Of a DNA stretch of 39,831 nucleotides, positions 6,776-14,596 are shown piece after piece. Each line of letters begins with the position of its first letter. The stretch's first letter is position 1. A program made the translations under genes and the position numbers. The notes under the pieces were generated by a model that made no database searches, was not told where the DNA came from, and saw only the letters and a program-made list of their open reading frames with translations. Source of the DNA: Cloacimonetes bacterium UBA6081 (lineage in GTDB: Bacteria > Cloacimonadota > Cloacimonadia > Cloacimonadales > Cloacimonadaceae); assembly GCA_002428685.1 (NCBI GenBank), contig DIXL01000077.1:1-39831 (forward strand), in the 5' to 3' direction.

Positions 6776-8116
6776 TCACCAAGTAACGATAGGTAGTAAA
6801 TTCGGAATCCTGATCTGGAAGGTGGTGCCCTTGCCCAATTCACTTGACACAGATATTTTGCCATGATGCAGCAAAACGATGTGTTTTACTATAGCGAGGC
6901 CAAGACCGGTTCCGCTGTTGCTTTTGTTACGGGCAGGATCAGCCACATAAAACCGCTCAAAAATGCGGGGTAAGTGTTTAGCCTCTATACCCTTGCCAGT
7001 ATCGCTCACTTCAAATAGTGCTTCTTTGTTCAAAGCAGTGCTTCTAATGGTGATTACTCCCTTATCTGTATAGCGCAGAGAGTTTTGCACCAGATTGATA
7101 AACACCTGTTCAAACTTAAACGGATCACAGGCAAGATGTGGTAAACATGGATCAAGTTCAACCAATAACTGCAAGCCTTTTTCCTCTACAAATGGGCTGA
7201 TAATCAGCTTTATATTCTCAAAGAAAGCTCTTAGTTCAATTTCGGTGGTTTCGATATCAGCTATACGTTCCAAACGAATTAGCTGCTCCAGATCGGCTAT
7301 TAAATGGATAAGCCGGTTGGAGTGATTGTGGATTATCTTCAAATAGCGTGAATTATCTTGCCGTGGTTTTTCCTGCATAACTTCGGTGAAGCCTTTAATA
7401 GCCGTTAAGGGCGTCCGCAATTCATGGGCGAGATTCACCACAAAGTCCTTTTTCATCTGCTCTGCAGCGCGGATGTCATCAATATTCTGCAAGATAAACA
7501 CCCTTCTGCGGGCATGTACGTTATGGGTCCCTGACAGCAGAAAGCTGTGCTCTCCCAATTGCAATTCCCGCATCAGTTTATCGCTGCTATGGGCACTGTC
7601 CTTTATCTGCTCTATCAAAAGGGGTTCGCGAATAACATCCCAGTAAAACTGTTTTTGATGGGGATCGTAGGCAGTGAAAAGTTCCTTAAAAGCACTATTA
7701 GCCCATTCCAGCTTGCCATCCAGATTCTGCGACCACAGGACGTCTTCTATAGAGCTAAGCACCAGACGCAATTCTTCGCGGTGCACAGCCAGATGATGAA
7801 TCGTTTTATCCAGCTTGATCAGCATTTTGTTCAGGTCTTTACCCACAACATTTATTTCGTCGCTCTCAAGATCGGGGATCCGAATGCTATGATCTCCTTG
7901 GGCTATTTGTATGGCAACTTTCGAGATAAGTTCATACTGCTTATGCAAACTGTGGCTAATTCTCCAGATGATGATCCCTGTTACCAAAACCATTATCGCA
8001 AGCAGTATCCAGATGGGGGTGTGTAAAAACACCAAAACCGTCAAGATAAGCAGCATCAGCCCATGCGAGAGGATCAGAGAGCGGGTTAAGCTTTTTTTAT
8101 CCAAGCTCTTCCTCAC
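6776..8116 (-). CDS. phoR: Phosphate-regulon-type sensor histidine kinase
   Basis: The 446-residue kinase has two adjacent N-terminal transmembrane helices (about 11-32 and 35-51) with almost no periplasmic loop, as in PhoR, which senses through PstB/PhoU. A HAMP-like linker follows (about 50-105), then a PAS domain (about 113-215). The HisKA dimerisation helix has the phosphoacceptor H231 in NLAHELRTPLTAIKG. The HATPase domain has N-box NLVQNSLRYTD, G1 DTGKGI, F-box FERFY and G2 GTGLGLAIV. It overlaps the phoB end by 20 bp. The start is either GTG 8116 or TTG 8104; the latter has a good SD (GAGGAAGAGC) within phoB. With PhoB it should control the pst operon. Confidence 0.9.
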   Translation of the reverse strand: MRKSLDKKSLTRSLILSHGLMLLILTVLVFLHTPIWILLAIMVLVTGIIIWRISHSLHKQYELISKVAIQIAQGDHSIRIPDLESDEINVVGKDLNKMLIKLDKTIHHLAVHREELRLVLSSIEDVLWSQNLDGKLEWANSAFKELFTAYDPHQKQFYWDVIREPLLIEQIKDSAHSSDKLMRELQLGEHSFLLSGTHNVHARRRVFILQNIDDIRAAEQMKKDFVVNLAHELRTPLTAIKGFTEVMQEKPRQDNSRYLKIIHNHSNRLIHLIADLEQLIRLERIADIETTEIELRAFFENIKLIISPFVEEKGLQLLVELDPCLPHLACDPFKFEQVFINLVQNSLRYTDKGVITIRSTALNKEALFEVSDTGKGIEAKHLPRIFERFYVADPARNKSNSGTGLGLAIVKHIVLLHHGKISVSSELGKGTTFQIRIPNLLPIVTW

Positions 8117-8801
8117 CTTTTGTGCTAAATTGATAGCCTACTCCGCGTATATTGCGGATCATAGCTGCAAAATCACCCAGCTTTTCACGCAAGTTGCGGA
8201 TATGAACGTCCACGGTGCGTTCAATCACCACTTTGTCATTGCCCCACAGGTAATCTAAAATCTGGCTGCGGTTGTAAACCCACCCCGGGCGTTTGGTAAG
8301 TAACTGTAATATTTTAAATTCAGTCAGGGTTATGTCAGCCCGCTTGCCTTTGATGCTCACTTCATAACGGTTAAAATCAATCACAAATTCCGGCGTGATG
8401 GACAGCACATTCTTGCTGCTTTCCCAGCTGCTTCGCCTCAGCACAGCATTGATGCGGGCTACAAGTTCTTTGGAATCAAATGGCTTGGTGATGTAATCAT
8501 CAGCTCCATATTCCAAACCCTTCACCTTGTCTTCCAGGTCTGTCCTGGCGGTTAGCATAATCACCGGAATCTTATCCGTTGCAAGGTTGCTTTTCAGCTT
8601 TCTGCAAACTTCCATTCCATCCAGATCCGGCAGCATCAGATCAAGCAAAATCAAGTCTGGATGCATGGTATTCAGCATTGTGAACATCGGTAGTGCTCGC
8701 TCGAAACCCGTAACTTTAAAACCCGCGCTCTCCAGCTTTAGTTTTAGCAGTTCCAGGATGTCATTTTCGTCTTCCACGATAAAGATTTTTGTGTTCATCA
8801 T
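8097..8801 (-). CDS. phoB: OmpR/PhoB-family response regulator
   Basis: The 234-residue protein has a receiver domain at residues 4-120 with acidic pocket E10/D11, phosphoacceptor D54 (ILLDLMLP), T/S switch (MLTAR) and K106 (YITKPFDS). A winged-helix OmpR-type DNA-binding domain follows (about 135-232; ITLTEFKILQLLTKRPGWVY, then VDVHIRNLREKLG and IRGVGYQF). It would bind Pho-box direct repeats such as those at 575-612. The SD is GAGGTGTA before ATG 8801; a second ATG follows at 8798. It is the first gene of phoB-phoR-sigma. Upstream there is only a weak Pho-box-like pair on the minus strand, so autoregulation is uncertain. Confidence 0.92.
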   Translation of the reverse strand: MMNTKIFIVEDENDILELLKLKLESAGFKVTGFERALPMFTMLNTMHPDLILLDLMLPDLDGMEVCRKLKSNLATDKIPVIMLTARTDLEDKVKGLEYGADDYITKPFDSKELVARINAVLRRSSWESSKNVLSITPEFVIDFNRYEVSIKGKRADITLTEFKILQLLTKRPGWVYNRSQILDYLWGNDKVVIERTVDVHIRNLREKLGDFAAMIRNIRGVGYQFSTKGEEELG

Positions 8802-8962
8802 TACACCTCATCTATGGTTCCATCTGTTGGAGAGTGAGTTTTTATGCAAGATAAAAGGGCAGATTTTGTGTAAAACTTTCTTAACAATAGGCTTAGCCCT
8901 TTTCTAGAAAAGCTTTGCAGCCCTCTGCCTTTCGGTTTCCCTATTCCAATTATAGTATCATC

Positions 8963-9013
8963 ACGGAATCATTAAGGACTTCATCCGAAATGATTCCGTA
9001 TTAATTCCTTAAT
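8963..9013. repeat. Two overlapping inverted repeats after the permease gene
   Basis: ACGGAATCAT (8963-8972) pairs perfectly with ATGATTCCGT (8990-8999), and ATTAAGGA (8971-8978) pairs perfectly with TCCTTAAT (9006-9013). The two stems interleave, so an RNA could form only one at a time or a pseudoknot. The site lies between the phoB start and the permease 3' end (the 8802-9028 spacer has no gene). It may end the permease transcript, though there is no T-run. Confidence 0.45.
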
Positions 9014-9028
9014 TCAAACAAGGAAGAA

Positions 9029-9799
9029 CTAAGGCTCCAGGTATTGCTCTTCGCCGTAGTATTTCCAGCTTAGTAGTAGCCTGTCCAGCAGCGCAACAAT
9101 GCCGAACAAGGACATACTGAGAGCAATAATCACCAAAATCACGGCAAAAACATGGGCGGTTTGATAGCTTTTGGTAGCGCGGGTCATATAGATACCCAAA
9201 CCGGAGCTTCCTCCCAGCCATTCACCAATTACGGCACCCATAACGCTATAGGTGGCAGCAAGTTTGAGGCCGGTGAAAAAATTGGGTAGGGCAGCGGGAA
9301 GTTTTAGTAGCCTGAATATTTTGTAGGGGCTTGCTCCCATGGAGGTCAACAAACGTATTTGCTCTATATTTACGCTGCGAAAGCCATCGTATAGGCCTAA
9401 GGCAATGGGAAAGAAGCACATCAGCACTACCGCAAAGATTTTTGAGCTGATGCCATAGCCAAACCAAATGATGAGGAGTGGGGCGATGGCAATGATGGGA
9501 ATTGTTTGTGAGATAATTAGATAGGGATAGATAATCTGTTTTACTAGCCTGGAACTGTTCATGGCAATAGCGGTGAGGCTGCCTAAAAAAACGCTGAGTA
9601 GTAAGCCACTCACTGAAGCTAACATAGTAGGCTTTAAATGATGCCAGATAAGCTCTGAGTTTTGGGTGAATACCTGGATAACCTGCAAGGGTGAAGGCAC
9701 TAACCAAAAGGCAATTATGCCAGCCCTGCTGATGTATTGCCACAGAGCTATAAGCAAAAGTAAAAAGCTGAGAGGTAATAAGATAGGCTTAAGTTTCAT
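9029..9799 (-). CDS. ABC transporter permease of the SsuC/TauC/ThiX type
   Basis: The 256-residue inner-membrane protein has about six hydrophobic helices (first helix ILLPLSFLLLLIALWQYIS) and the motif VPSPLQVIQVF near residue 34. The EAA loop (LLTSMGASPYKIFRLLKLPAALPNFFTGLKLA) and GAVIGEWLGGSSGLGIYM are hallmarks of the permeases for sulfonates, taurine, nitrate or thiamine precursors (HMP). Substrate cannot be assigned. Its start overlaps the 3' end of murB by 11 bp, with no clear SD, so expression probably depends on coupling. No partner ATPase or binding protein lies beside it: downstream is a spacer and then phoB. The partners must be encoded elsewhere, or the gene is a relic. Confidence 0.88.
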   Translation of the reverse strand: MKLKPILLPLSFLLLLIALWQYISRAGIIAFWLVPSPLQVIQVFTQNSELIWHHLKPTMLASVSGLLLSVFLGSLTAIAMNSSRLVKQIIYPYLIISQTIPIIAIAPLLIIWFGYGISSKIFAVVLMCFFPIALGLYDGFRSVNIEQIRLLTSMGASPYKIFRLLKLPAALPNFFTGLKLAATYSVMGAVIGEWLGGSSGLGIYMTRATKSYQTAHVFAVILVIIALSMSLFGIVALLDRLLLSWKYYGEEQYLEP

Positions 9800-11039
9800 G
9801 ATTGGATTGCTTTTTGGGCGAAACCGAATTCCGCTTCGGTTGTGGGTGCAAGCTTGGAGTCGATTCCGCCATATTTGGTTTTAAATGAGTCTGTAAGTTT
9901 GGAGTCGATTCCGCCATATTTGGTTTTAAATGAGTCTCTTGTTTTTCGGCGGAATGGACTACAAACGTCGATGGCCTGGGTGTTTGGGGCTGCGGGATGC
10001 CGTGTGTAGTCCTTGCAGCCTTAAAATTGGTAGATAAATTTGAACCTGGGGAATGCTGCAACGACTCCACACTAACTGGATGTGAAACATCGAAATTGTC
10101 CACACTTATGTCTCCAAGCATACGAATCTCGGTTTGCAGCTTTACTCCAAACCGTTCGGACACAGTCCGTTGCACATGGCGGATCACCAGCAGGACTTCG
10201 TCTGCAGTTGCCTTGCCCAAATTTACAATGAAACCACAATGCTTGTCCGATACAGCCGCATCACCGATCCTGAAACCCCGCAAGCCGCAATCGTTCACCA
10301 GTTTTCCGGTAAAATGCCCCTCAGGTCGCTTGAACACAGAACCCGCACTTGGTAAATCCATTGGCTGTTTATCCCAACGCTGTTTGTTCAGGGCATCCAT
10401 GCGCTTTCTGATGCTTTCGGGGCTATCCGGGAAAAGCTTAAAAACTGAGGACAGATGAATCAAATTTTTGCTCTGTAACGCACTATAGCGATAGGCAAAC
10501 TCATGCTCCGCCGCTTTCAGATGAATGATGGGGTTCTTACTGGTAAGGCTTTCCAGCGTAGGGGAGAGGCATTTGCTGCAATACAAAACGTCCTTGATTT
10601 CTCCCTCATAAGCCCCAGCATTCATATACACCGCTCCGCCCACGCTGCCCGGAATTCCACTGGCAAATTCCAGCCCGGCTAATCCATGTTCGCAGGCGAA
10701 ATCGCAGAGATCATTGAGGCTAACTCCACAAAAGGCAGAGAGATAGTTGTCGTCTTTGGTTATTTTGGTGTACGCATTTGTGTTTATCACCATGCCGGGC
10801 AAGCCTTTATCGCTAATTAGCAGATTAGAGCCACGCCCCAGAATGAAATATGGGATGTTTTTACGTAGGCAGAAAACTAATAATTCTATCAATTGTGCCT
10901 GGTTAGTCGGTGTGCAGTAAATTTCGGCCGGACCGCCTATTTTGAAGCTGCTGTGCCGGCTTAAAGGGACGGAGAAAGAGATTGTGCCATTATCAATTAG
11001 GTGGGGAAGAGAGGTTTTTATTAGGTTTGTGTAGTTCAT
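9789..11039 (-). CDS. murB: UDP-N-acetylenolpyruvoylglucosamine reductase with repeat-derived C-terminal extension
   Basis: MurB makes UDP-MurNAc, an early cytoplasmic step of peptidoglycan synthesis, using FAD and NADPH. The FAD-binding segments are PLSRHSSFKIGGPAEIY, GRGSNLLISDKG and GLEFASGIPGSVGGAVYMNAGAYEGEI. The active-site Ser region is SAGSVFKRPEGHFTGKLV and the catalytic Glu is in LQTEIRMLG. The lack of the extra loop marks type II MurB. I chose ATG 11039 (416 residues) because the family normally has about 25 residues before SRHSSFKIGG. The frame continues upstream to TTG 11090, but that part lies in a repeat. After MLG, where MurB should end, about 106 extra Pro/Ser/Thr-rich residues follow, including two copies of THLKPNMAESTP. 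They are encoded by repeat DNA and are probably disordered. The core enzyme looks intact. Confidence 0.93.
   Translation of the reverse strand: MNYTNLIKTSLPHLIDNGTISFSVPLSRHSSFKIGGPAEIYCTPTNQAQLIELLVFCLRKNIPYFILGRGSNLLISDKGLPGMVINTNAYTKITKDDNYLSAFCGVSLNDLCDFACEHGLAGLEFASGIPGSVGGAVYMNAGAYEGEIKDVLYCSKCLSPTLESLTSKNPIIHLKAAEHEFAYRYSALQSKNLIHLSSVFKLFPDSPESIRKRMDALNKQRWDKQPMDLPSAGSVFKRPEGHFTGKLVNDCGLRGFRIGDAAVSDKHCGFIVNLGKATADEVLLVIRHVQRTVSERFGVKLQTEIRMLGDISVDNFDVSHPVSVESLQHSPGSNLSTNFKAARTTHGIPQPQTPRPSTFVVHSAEKQETHLKPNMAESTPNLQTHLKPNMAESTPSLHPQPKRNSVSPKKQSNHET
9854..9937 (-). repeat. 45-bp tandem repeat coding in frame in the murB tail
   Basis: Two identical 39-bp stretches at 9854-9892 and 9899-9937 have a period of exactly 45 bp. 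On the minus strand they encode two copies of a 15-residue unit containing THLKPNMAESTP. The word GGAGTCGATTCCGCC resembles GGAGTCGATGTTGCG of the 229-bp repeat at 11053-11510. Confidence 0.85.
10002..10072. repeat. 71-bp inverted-repeat element, copy inside murB
   Basis: This element begins GTGTGTAGTCCTTGCAGCC and ends GCTGCAACGACTCCACAC, with arms of about 21 bp around a 29-nt centre. It is about 80% identical to the elements at 11148-11218 and 11377-11447. It differs by a T-to-G change in the left arm and the complementary A-to-C change in the right arm, which keeps the stem paired. It encodes part of the extra MurB C-terminus. Confidence 0.75.
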
Positions 11040-11147
11040 ATTATTAGTCCAGTTTAGTCTGGAGTCGATGTTGCGCTCTCTCATTCTCAAGCTACCTCAT
11101 ATTTTACAAGCAACATGGACTACAGATGTGCAGTTGTGTTTGTGGAC

Positions 11148-11218
11148 GTGTGTAGTCCTTTCAGCCTTGAAAATTGGAGATAAGTTCGAGATTGGGGAAG
11201 GCTGAAACGACTCCACAC
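11148..11218. repeat. 71-bp inverted-repeat element, copy in duplication unit 1
   Basis: The left arm GTGTGTAGTCCTTTCAGCC and right arm GGCTGAAACGACTCCACAC pair along about 21 bp, with two internal mismatches at the same positions as in the other copies. The centre is about 29 nt. It is neither T-tailed nor obviously coding, and looks like a short palindromic mobile or structural element. Function unknown. Confidence 0.75.
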
Positions 11219-11376
11219 TTAATGGCTGAAACGACTCCTGCTTATCTACTTGCGTTTTCATATTTTATTAAAGAACCTGCCTTTAGTCTGGAGTCGATGT
11301 TGCGCTCTCTCATTCTCAAGCTACCTCATATTTTACAAGCAACATGGACTCCAGATGTGCAGTTGTGTTTGTTGAC

Positions 11377-11447
11377 GTGTGTAGTCCTTTCAGCCTTGAA
11401 AATTGGAGATAAGTTCGAGATTGGGGAAGGCTGAAACGACTCCACAC
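11377..11447. repeat. 71-bp inverted-repeat element, copy in duplication unit 2
   Basis: This is the same element as at 11148-11218, displaced by exactly 229 bp as part of the tandem duplication. Arms and centre are unchanged. Confidence 0.75.
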
Positions 11448-11486
11448 TTAATGGCTGAAATGACTCCTGCTTATCTACTTGCGTTT

Positions 11487-14348
11487 TCATATTTTATTAA
11501 AGAACCTGCCGATTTCAGAAACAAGCTGTTGTTCGTTTTGCAATTCTATGCATTTACCGGGCAATATCTGTTTAAAATACTCACCATACCGCTTTTTTGA
11601 AACACGCGAATCCATTATCAACACTACCCCGCGGTCTGTTTTACTCCTGATCAGACGGCCAAATCCCTGACGGATGCGAAGCAGGGCATTGGGCAACATA
11701 AAATGCATGAAGGAATCTTTGTTTTCCCGTTCCAGCTTATCAATAAGTGCTTCCACTAATGGCTCGGAAGGAACCTGGAAAGGTATTTTGTATAGAATCA
11801 GCAGCGATAAGGATTCACCCTGAATATCCACACCTTCCCAAAAGGAAGAAGTGCCAAGCAAAACGGCGTTTTTGTGCTTTTTAAAATCATCCAAAATGGA
11901 ACTGCGGCTGCCTCCCTTTCCCTGAGCAAAAAAAGGTCGTTTAGAGTGATAGAGTGAATCTCCGATGTGATCATAAACCGCATCCAGGTCTTTGTAAGAA
12001 GTAAACAGTGCCATTGTCCCCACATTGGTGGTTTGCAAAACCTGCTCAATGCAGCCCAAAGCCTGTGCCTGAAAGAACTTATCCTTATGCTCAGGCAAAA
12101 AACTACCGATCATCAGAACAGACTGCTTATCATAATCAAAGGGGGATTCCACGATGCTTTGATTCACAGTTTTATCGGTAACCAGATTCAAGCCTGATTG
12201 GTTTAGAAAATAACGGAAGGAACCCCGCAAAGCCAGCGTTGCCGAAGTGAAAATAATACATGGTATAGGATTGTATAGCAAGCGGTTAAGATGCTCCGAC
12301 ACATCTACAGGGGCATAGCAGAACGTGGACGCAGGGATGTTTCTATCTGGCCTGGCACTATTTTCTATCCACAGGGCATAATTATCCAGATCGGGATTTT
12401 GCAAGATCAGCAAAATTCCCTCGGTTTCTGAAAAACGCTGTTTGTAAGCATCAAGGCTTTCGCGCAGGGCATCAAGATTGGCCACGGTTTTACTGCTGAA
12501 GGTGCTAAGCACGTTATCAAGAGCAGTAAGGTCTTTCATGATGCTCTTGAAGGCAAAAATGAAATCACCTAAGGCATCAAAGATAGCATTGAAAGCCTGG
12601 ACATCTTTTATTCGCAGTTTACCATAGCTTTCTGCTTCACTGCAACGTGAAGCAGCCATATTAAATAATTGAGTGAGCGGTTTCCGCTGTTCATCCAGCT
12701 CTGTTGCCAGCTTTTTGCACAGGGTTTCTGCCTGCTGTTTTTGGGCATCGGTAAGCAGACTTTTTTGGATTGACTGCTGAACCTGATGCAAAAATCCGCT
12801 GCTCTGTTTGCGGGTAGAATAGGCTAATTGGTTGAACAGGCTGTTTAAATCGGCATAACCAAGATCAAATCCCAAATGCTTTGCTGCTGAGGCCATCAAA
12901 TTGTGAGCTTCATCCACTACCAGATATTGGTATTCTCCCAAAGAGGTGTTTCCCATTTGGGCATCGGCAAGGAGCAAGGAATGATTTGCCACGACGATGG
13001 AGGCAGATTCTATGTCCTTTCGCAGTTTCATCACATGGCACTTCACGAAATTGGGGCACTTGCGTCCTCCGCACAAAAAGCGGTCGGAACAGATTTTCCG
13101 CCACACTATGCTAAAGCGTTTGCGGTCGAAAGATGAGTTTTCAGACACATCACCGGTATTTGTAAGCTGCTTCCAGATAAACAGATAAAGCAATCCCTGC
13201 GCATCATAAGTGCTAAGCCCGCGGGTTTGTTCGTGCAAAAGCTCTTCCCAACGCCTTTCGCAGATATAATTTTCCCGACCCTTAATCAATACCGCCTTAA
13301 AAGGCAATGGCAACATATTGCGCAATTGCGGCAGGTCTTTGTAAAAAAGCTGTTCCTGAAGGTTTTTCGTATTTGTAGATACCACAACGCGGGTTTTGTT
13401 TTTGCGGCTGAATTCTATGGCCGGAACCAGATAGGCAAAGGATTTTCCCACCCCCGTTCCCGCTTCCACTACCAGATGTTCTTCTTTGGTAAAAGCATCG
13501 GAAACCTGTTCTGCCATGCTCATTTGCCCGGCGCGGAATTCAAAATTTGGAAAGCGTTCGGCAAAGATGCCATGATCTGAAAAGACTTCGGGGATGCTAT
13601 CTATGGTTCCATTCACCTGATGTTCTATTACGTTGAATAGTTTGCTTTTGGGTAAGGTAGGATGCTTACCGGAAAGGGCGGAACTGCGCTGAATCTGAAC
13701 AATTTGCTTTATGAAGTCTGCCATGGCACTTTCCAGCTTGGCCTGCACACACAAATCCATGATCCGGGCATTGGTGATAAAGCTGAAGTGATCCAAACTA
13801 TATTGGGTTAAGGCATTAAGTAACTTTCCTGTCGCTTCGGCATCTGCATCGGCTCGATGTGCATTCTCCAAACTAATTTGAAAGTAATCTACCAAGGTTG
13901 AAAGCTTGTGATCGGAGGTGGAGGGGAGATAAACCCTTGAAATTTCAGCCGTATCCCAATACCGGTTCAAGAGCGGAAATCCACCTCCCTGAACCAGATA
14001 ATGGTTTATAAAACCAAGATCAAAAGTTACGTTGTGGCCAACTAAAATGCTATTTCCGATAAATGCACAGAATTCTTTTAGAACCTCTTTTACAGTCGGA
14101 GCAGTTTTGATTTCAGACGGGGATATGTGGGTTAGATATTCAATAAACTTGGGGATTTTGCTTTTGGGCTTCACCAAGCTTTCAAAACGACCTGTAATCT
14201 CATTACCTTTAAAGCGGATGGCTGCAATTTCAATTATTTCATCCCGCTCGCTGCTTAATCCGGTGGTTTCTATATCTATGGCGATGAATTCTAACTGTGA
14301 GGCTGAGCTGATATTTGTTTTATTTTCTGGAACGGGTGGATTAAGCAT
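11487..14348 (-). CDS. dinG: DnaQ-like 3'-5' exonuclease fused to DinG-type helicase
   Basis: The protein has 953 residues from ATG 14348, preceded by AGGGGAG at 10 bp; a TTG frame start at 14369 is less likely. Residues 19-180 are a DEDDh exonuclease: DIETTG (25-30), HNVTFDLGF (105-113), HRADADA (164-170). Residues 270-950 are an XPD/DinG-like superfamily 2 helicase: Walker A EAGTGVGKS (295-303), DEAH (479-482), late motifs FWEGVDIQGE and IRQGFGRLIR. Cysteines C363, C426, C431 and C437, with C420 nearby, are placed to hold a 4Fe-4S cluster. The exonuclease-DinG fusion is the arrangement known from Firmicutes DinG, where nuclease rather than helicase activity has been reported. The role is likely DNA repair. 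Its last codons lie in the tandem repeat. Confidence 0.93.
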   Translation of the reverse strand: MLNPPVPENKTNISSASQLEFIAIDIETTGLSSERDEIIEIAAIRFKGNEITGRFESLVKPKSKIPKFIEYLTHISPSEIKTAPTVKEVLKEFCAFIGNSILVGHNVTFDLGFINHYLVQGGGFPLLNRYWDTAEISRVYLPSTSDHKLSTLVDYFQISLENAHRADADAEATGKLLNALTQYSLDHFSFITNARIMDLCVQAKLESAMADFIKQIVQIQRSSALSGKHPTLPKSKLFNVIEHQVNGTIDSIPEVFSDHGIFAERFPNFEFRAGQMSMAEQVSDAFTKEEHLVVEAGTGVGKSFAYLVPAIEFSRKNKTRVVVSTNTKNLQEQLFYKDLPQLRNMLPLPFKAVLIKGRENYICERRWEELLHEQTRGLSTYDAQGLLYLFIWKQLTNTGDVSENSSFDRKRFSIVWRKICSDRFLCGGRKCPNFVKCHVMKLRKDIESASIVVANHSLLLADAQMGNTSLGEYQYLVVDEAHNLMASAAKHLGFDLGYADLNSLFNQLAYSTRKQSSGFLHQVQQSIQKSLLTDAQKQQAETLCKKLATELDEQRKPLTQLFNMAASRCSEAESYGKLRIKDVQAFNAIFDALGDFIFAFKSIMKDLTALDNVLSTFSSKTVANLDALRESLDAYKQRFSETEGILLILQNPDLDNYALWIENSARPDRNIPASTFCYAPVDVSEHLNRLLYNPIPCIIFTSATLALRGSFRYFLNQSGLNLVTDKTVNQSIVESPFDYDKQSVLMIGSFLPEHKDKFFQAQALGCIEQVLQTTNVGTMALFTSYKDLDAVYDHIGDSLYHSKRPFFAQGKGGSRSSILDDFKKHKNAVLLGTSSFWEGVDIQGESLSLLILYKIPFQVPSEPLVEALIDKLERENKDSFMHFMLPNALLRIRQGFGRLIRSKTDRGVVLIMDSRVSKKRYGEYFKQILPGKCIELQNEQQLVSEIGRFFNKI

Positions 14349-14384
14349 AAATAATGGACTCCCCTTCAAGCCGATTAAAATTTT

Positions 14385-14523
14385 GTCGTTCCCGCGGAGG
14401 CGGGAATCCAGTTAGTTTTAGTTCAAAAAGAAACACAGATAACCCGCTGTTACGAAAAAAGAAAGATGTGCAAAAATTGAAAGAGTTTTTTAGGGGCTGG
14501 ATTCCCGCCTCCGCGGGAACGAC
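14385..14523. repeat. 139-bp element bounded by a perfect 27-bp inverted pair of palindromes
   Basis: The 27 bases at 14385-14411 recur exactly, inverted, at 14497-14523. Each arm is itself a palindrome, TTCCCGC-GGAG-GCGGGAA. The style matches REP/BIME-like or dRS3-like dispersed repeats (ATTCCC-N-GGGAAT cores). The arms are GC-rich against an A-rich 85-bp centre, suggesting transfer or mobility. Much of the 249-bp gap between the regulator and helicase genes is this element. The symmetrical small frames crossing it are artefacts. Confidence 0.85.
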
Positions 14524-14596
14524 AGGTTTTTTTGAGATATTAGTTACATTAGAAGACACAGGCATCCCATAACTCCATAACTGCATAACCCCAGCA

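Larger units (their letters stand above)
11053..11510. repeat. 229-bp tandem duplication between murB and the helicase gene
   Basis: Two head-to-tail copies lie at 11053-11281 and 11282-11510; reading along them I find only three differences. The second copy includes the last seven codons and stop of the helicase gene (GRFFNKI), so the first carries a spare copy of that tail. Together they fill most of the 447-bp murB-helicase gap, and I see no gene there. Small frames in the unit run through palindrome sequence and have no homologue I recognise. The near-identity points to a recent duplication. Confidence 0.9.

Noticed and set aside
6776..6864. Upstream extension of the sigma-factor gene to ATG 6864
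   Set aside because: Those 30 residues are the 3' end of phoR read in another frame, and sigma homology begins after the ATG at 6774.
8866..8886. TTAAGA-N5-TTACAC on the minus strand as a Pho box before phoB
   Set aside because: The spacing is right, but both half-sites are degenerate and no good -10 follows at the proper distance.
11174..11600. Two similar plus-strand frames of 86 and 65 codons in the tandem repeat
   Set aside because: They simply read through the duplicated palindromic DNA, share an identical beginning because of the duplication, and have no SD or recognisable fold.
14341..14586. Opposing frames of 72 and 81 codons across 14354-14586
   Set aside because: They cross the 27-bp inverted pair, which gives symmetrical peptide ends on both strands, and show no coding character in the AT-rich centre.
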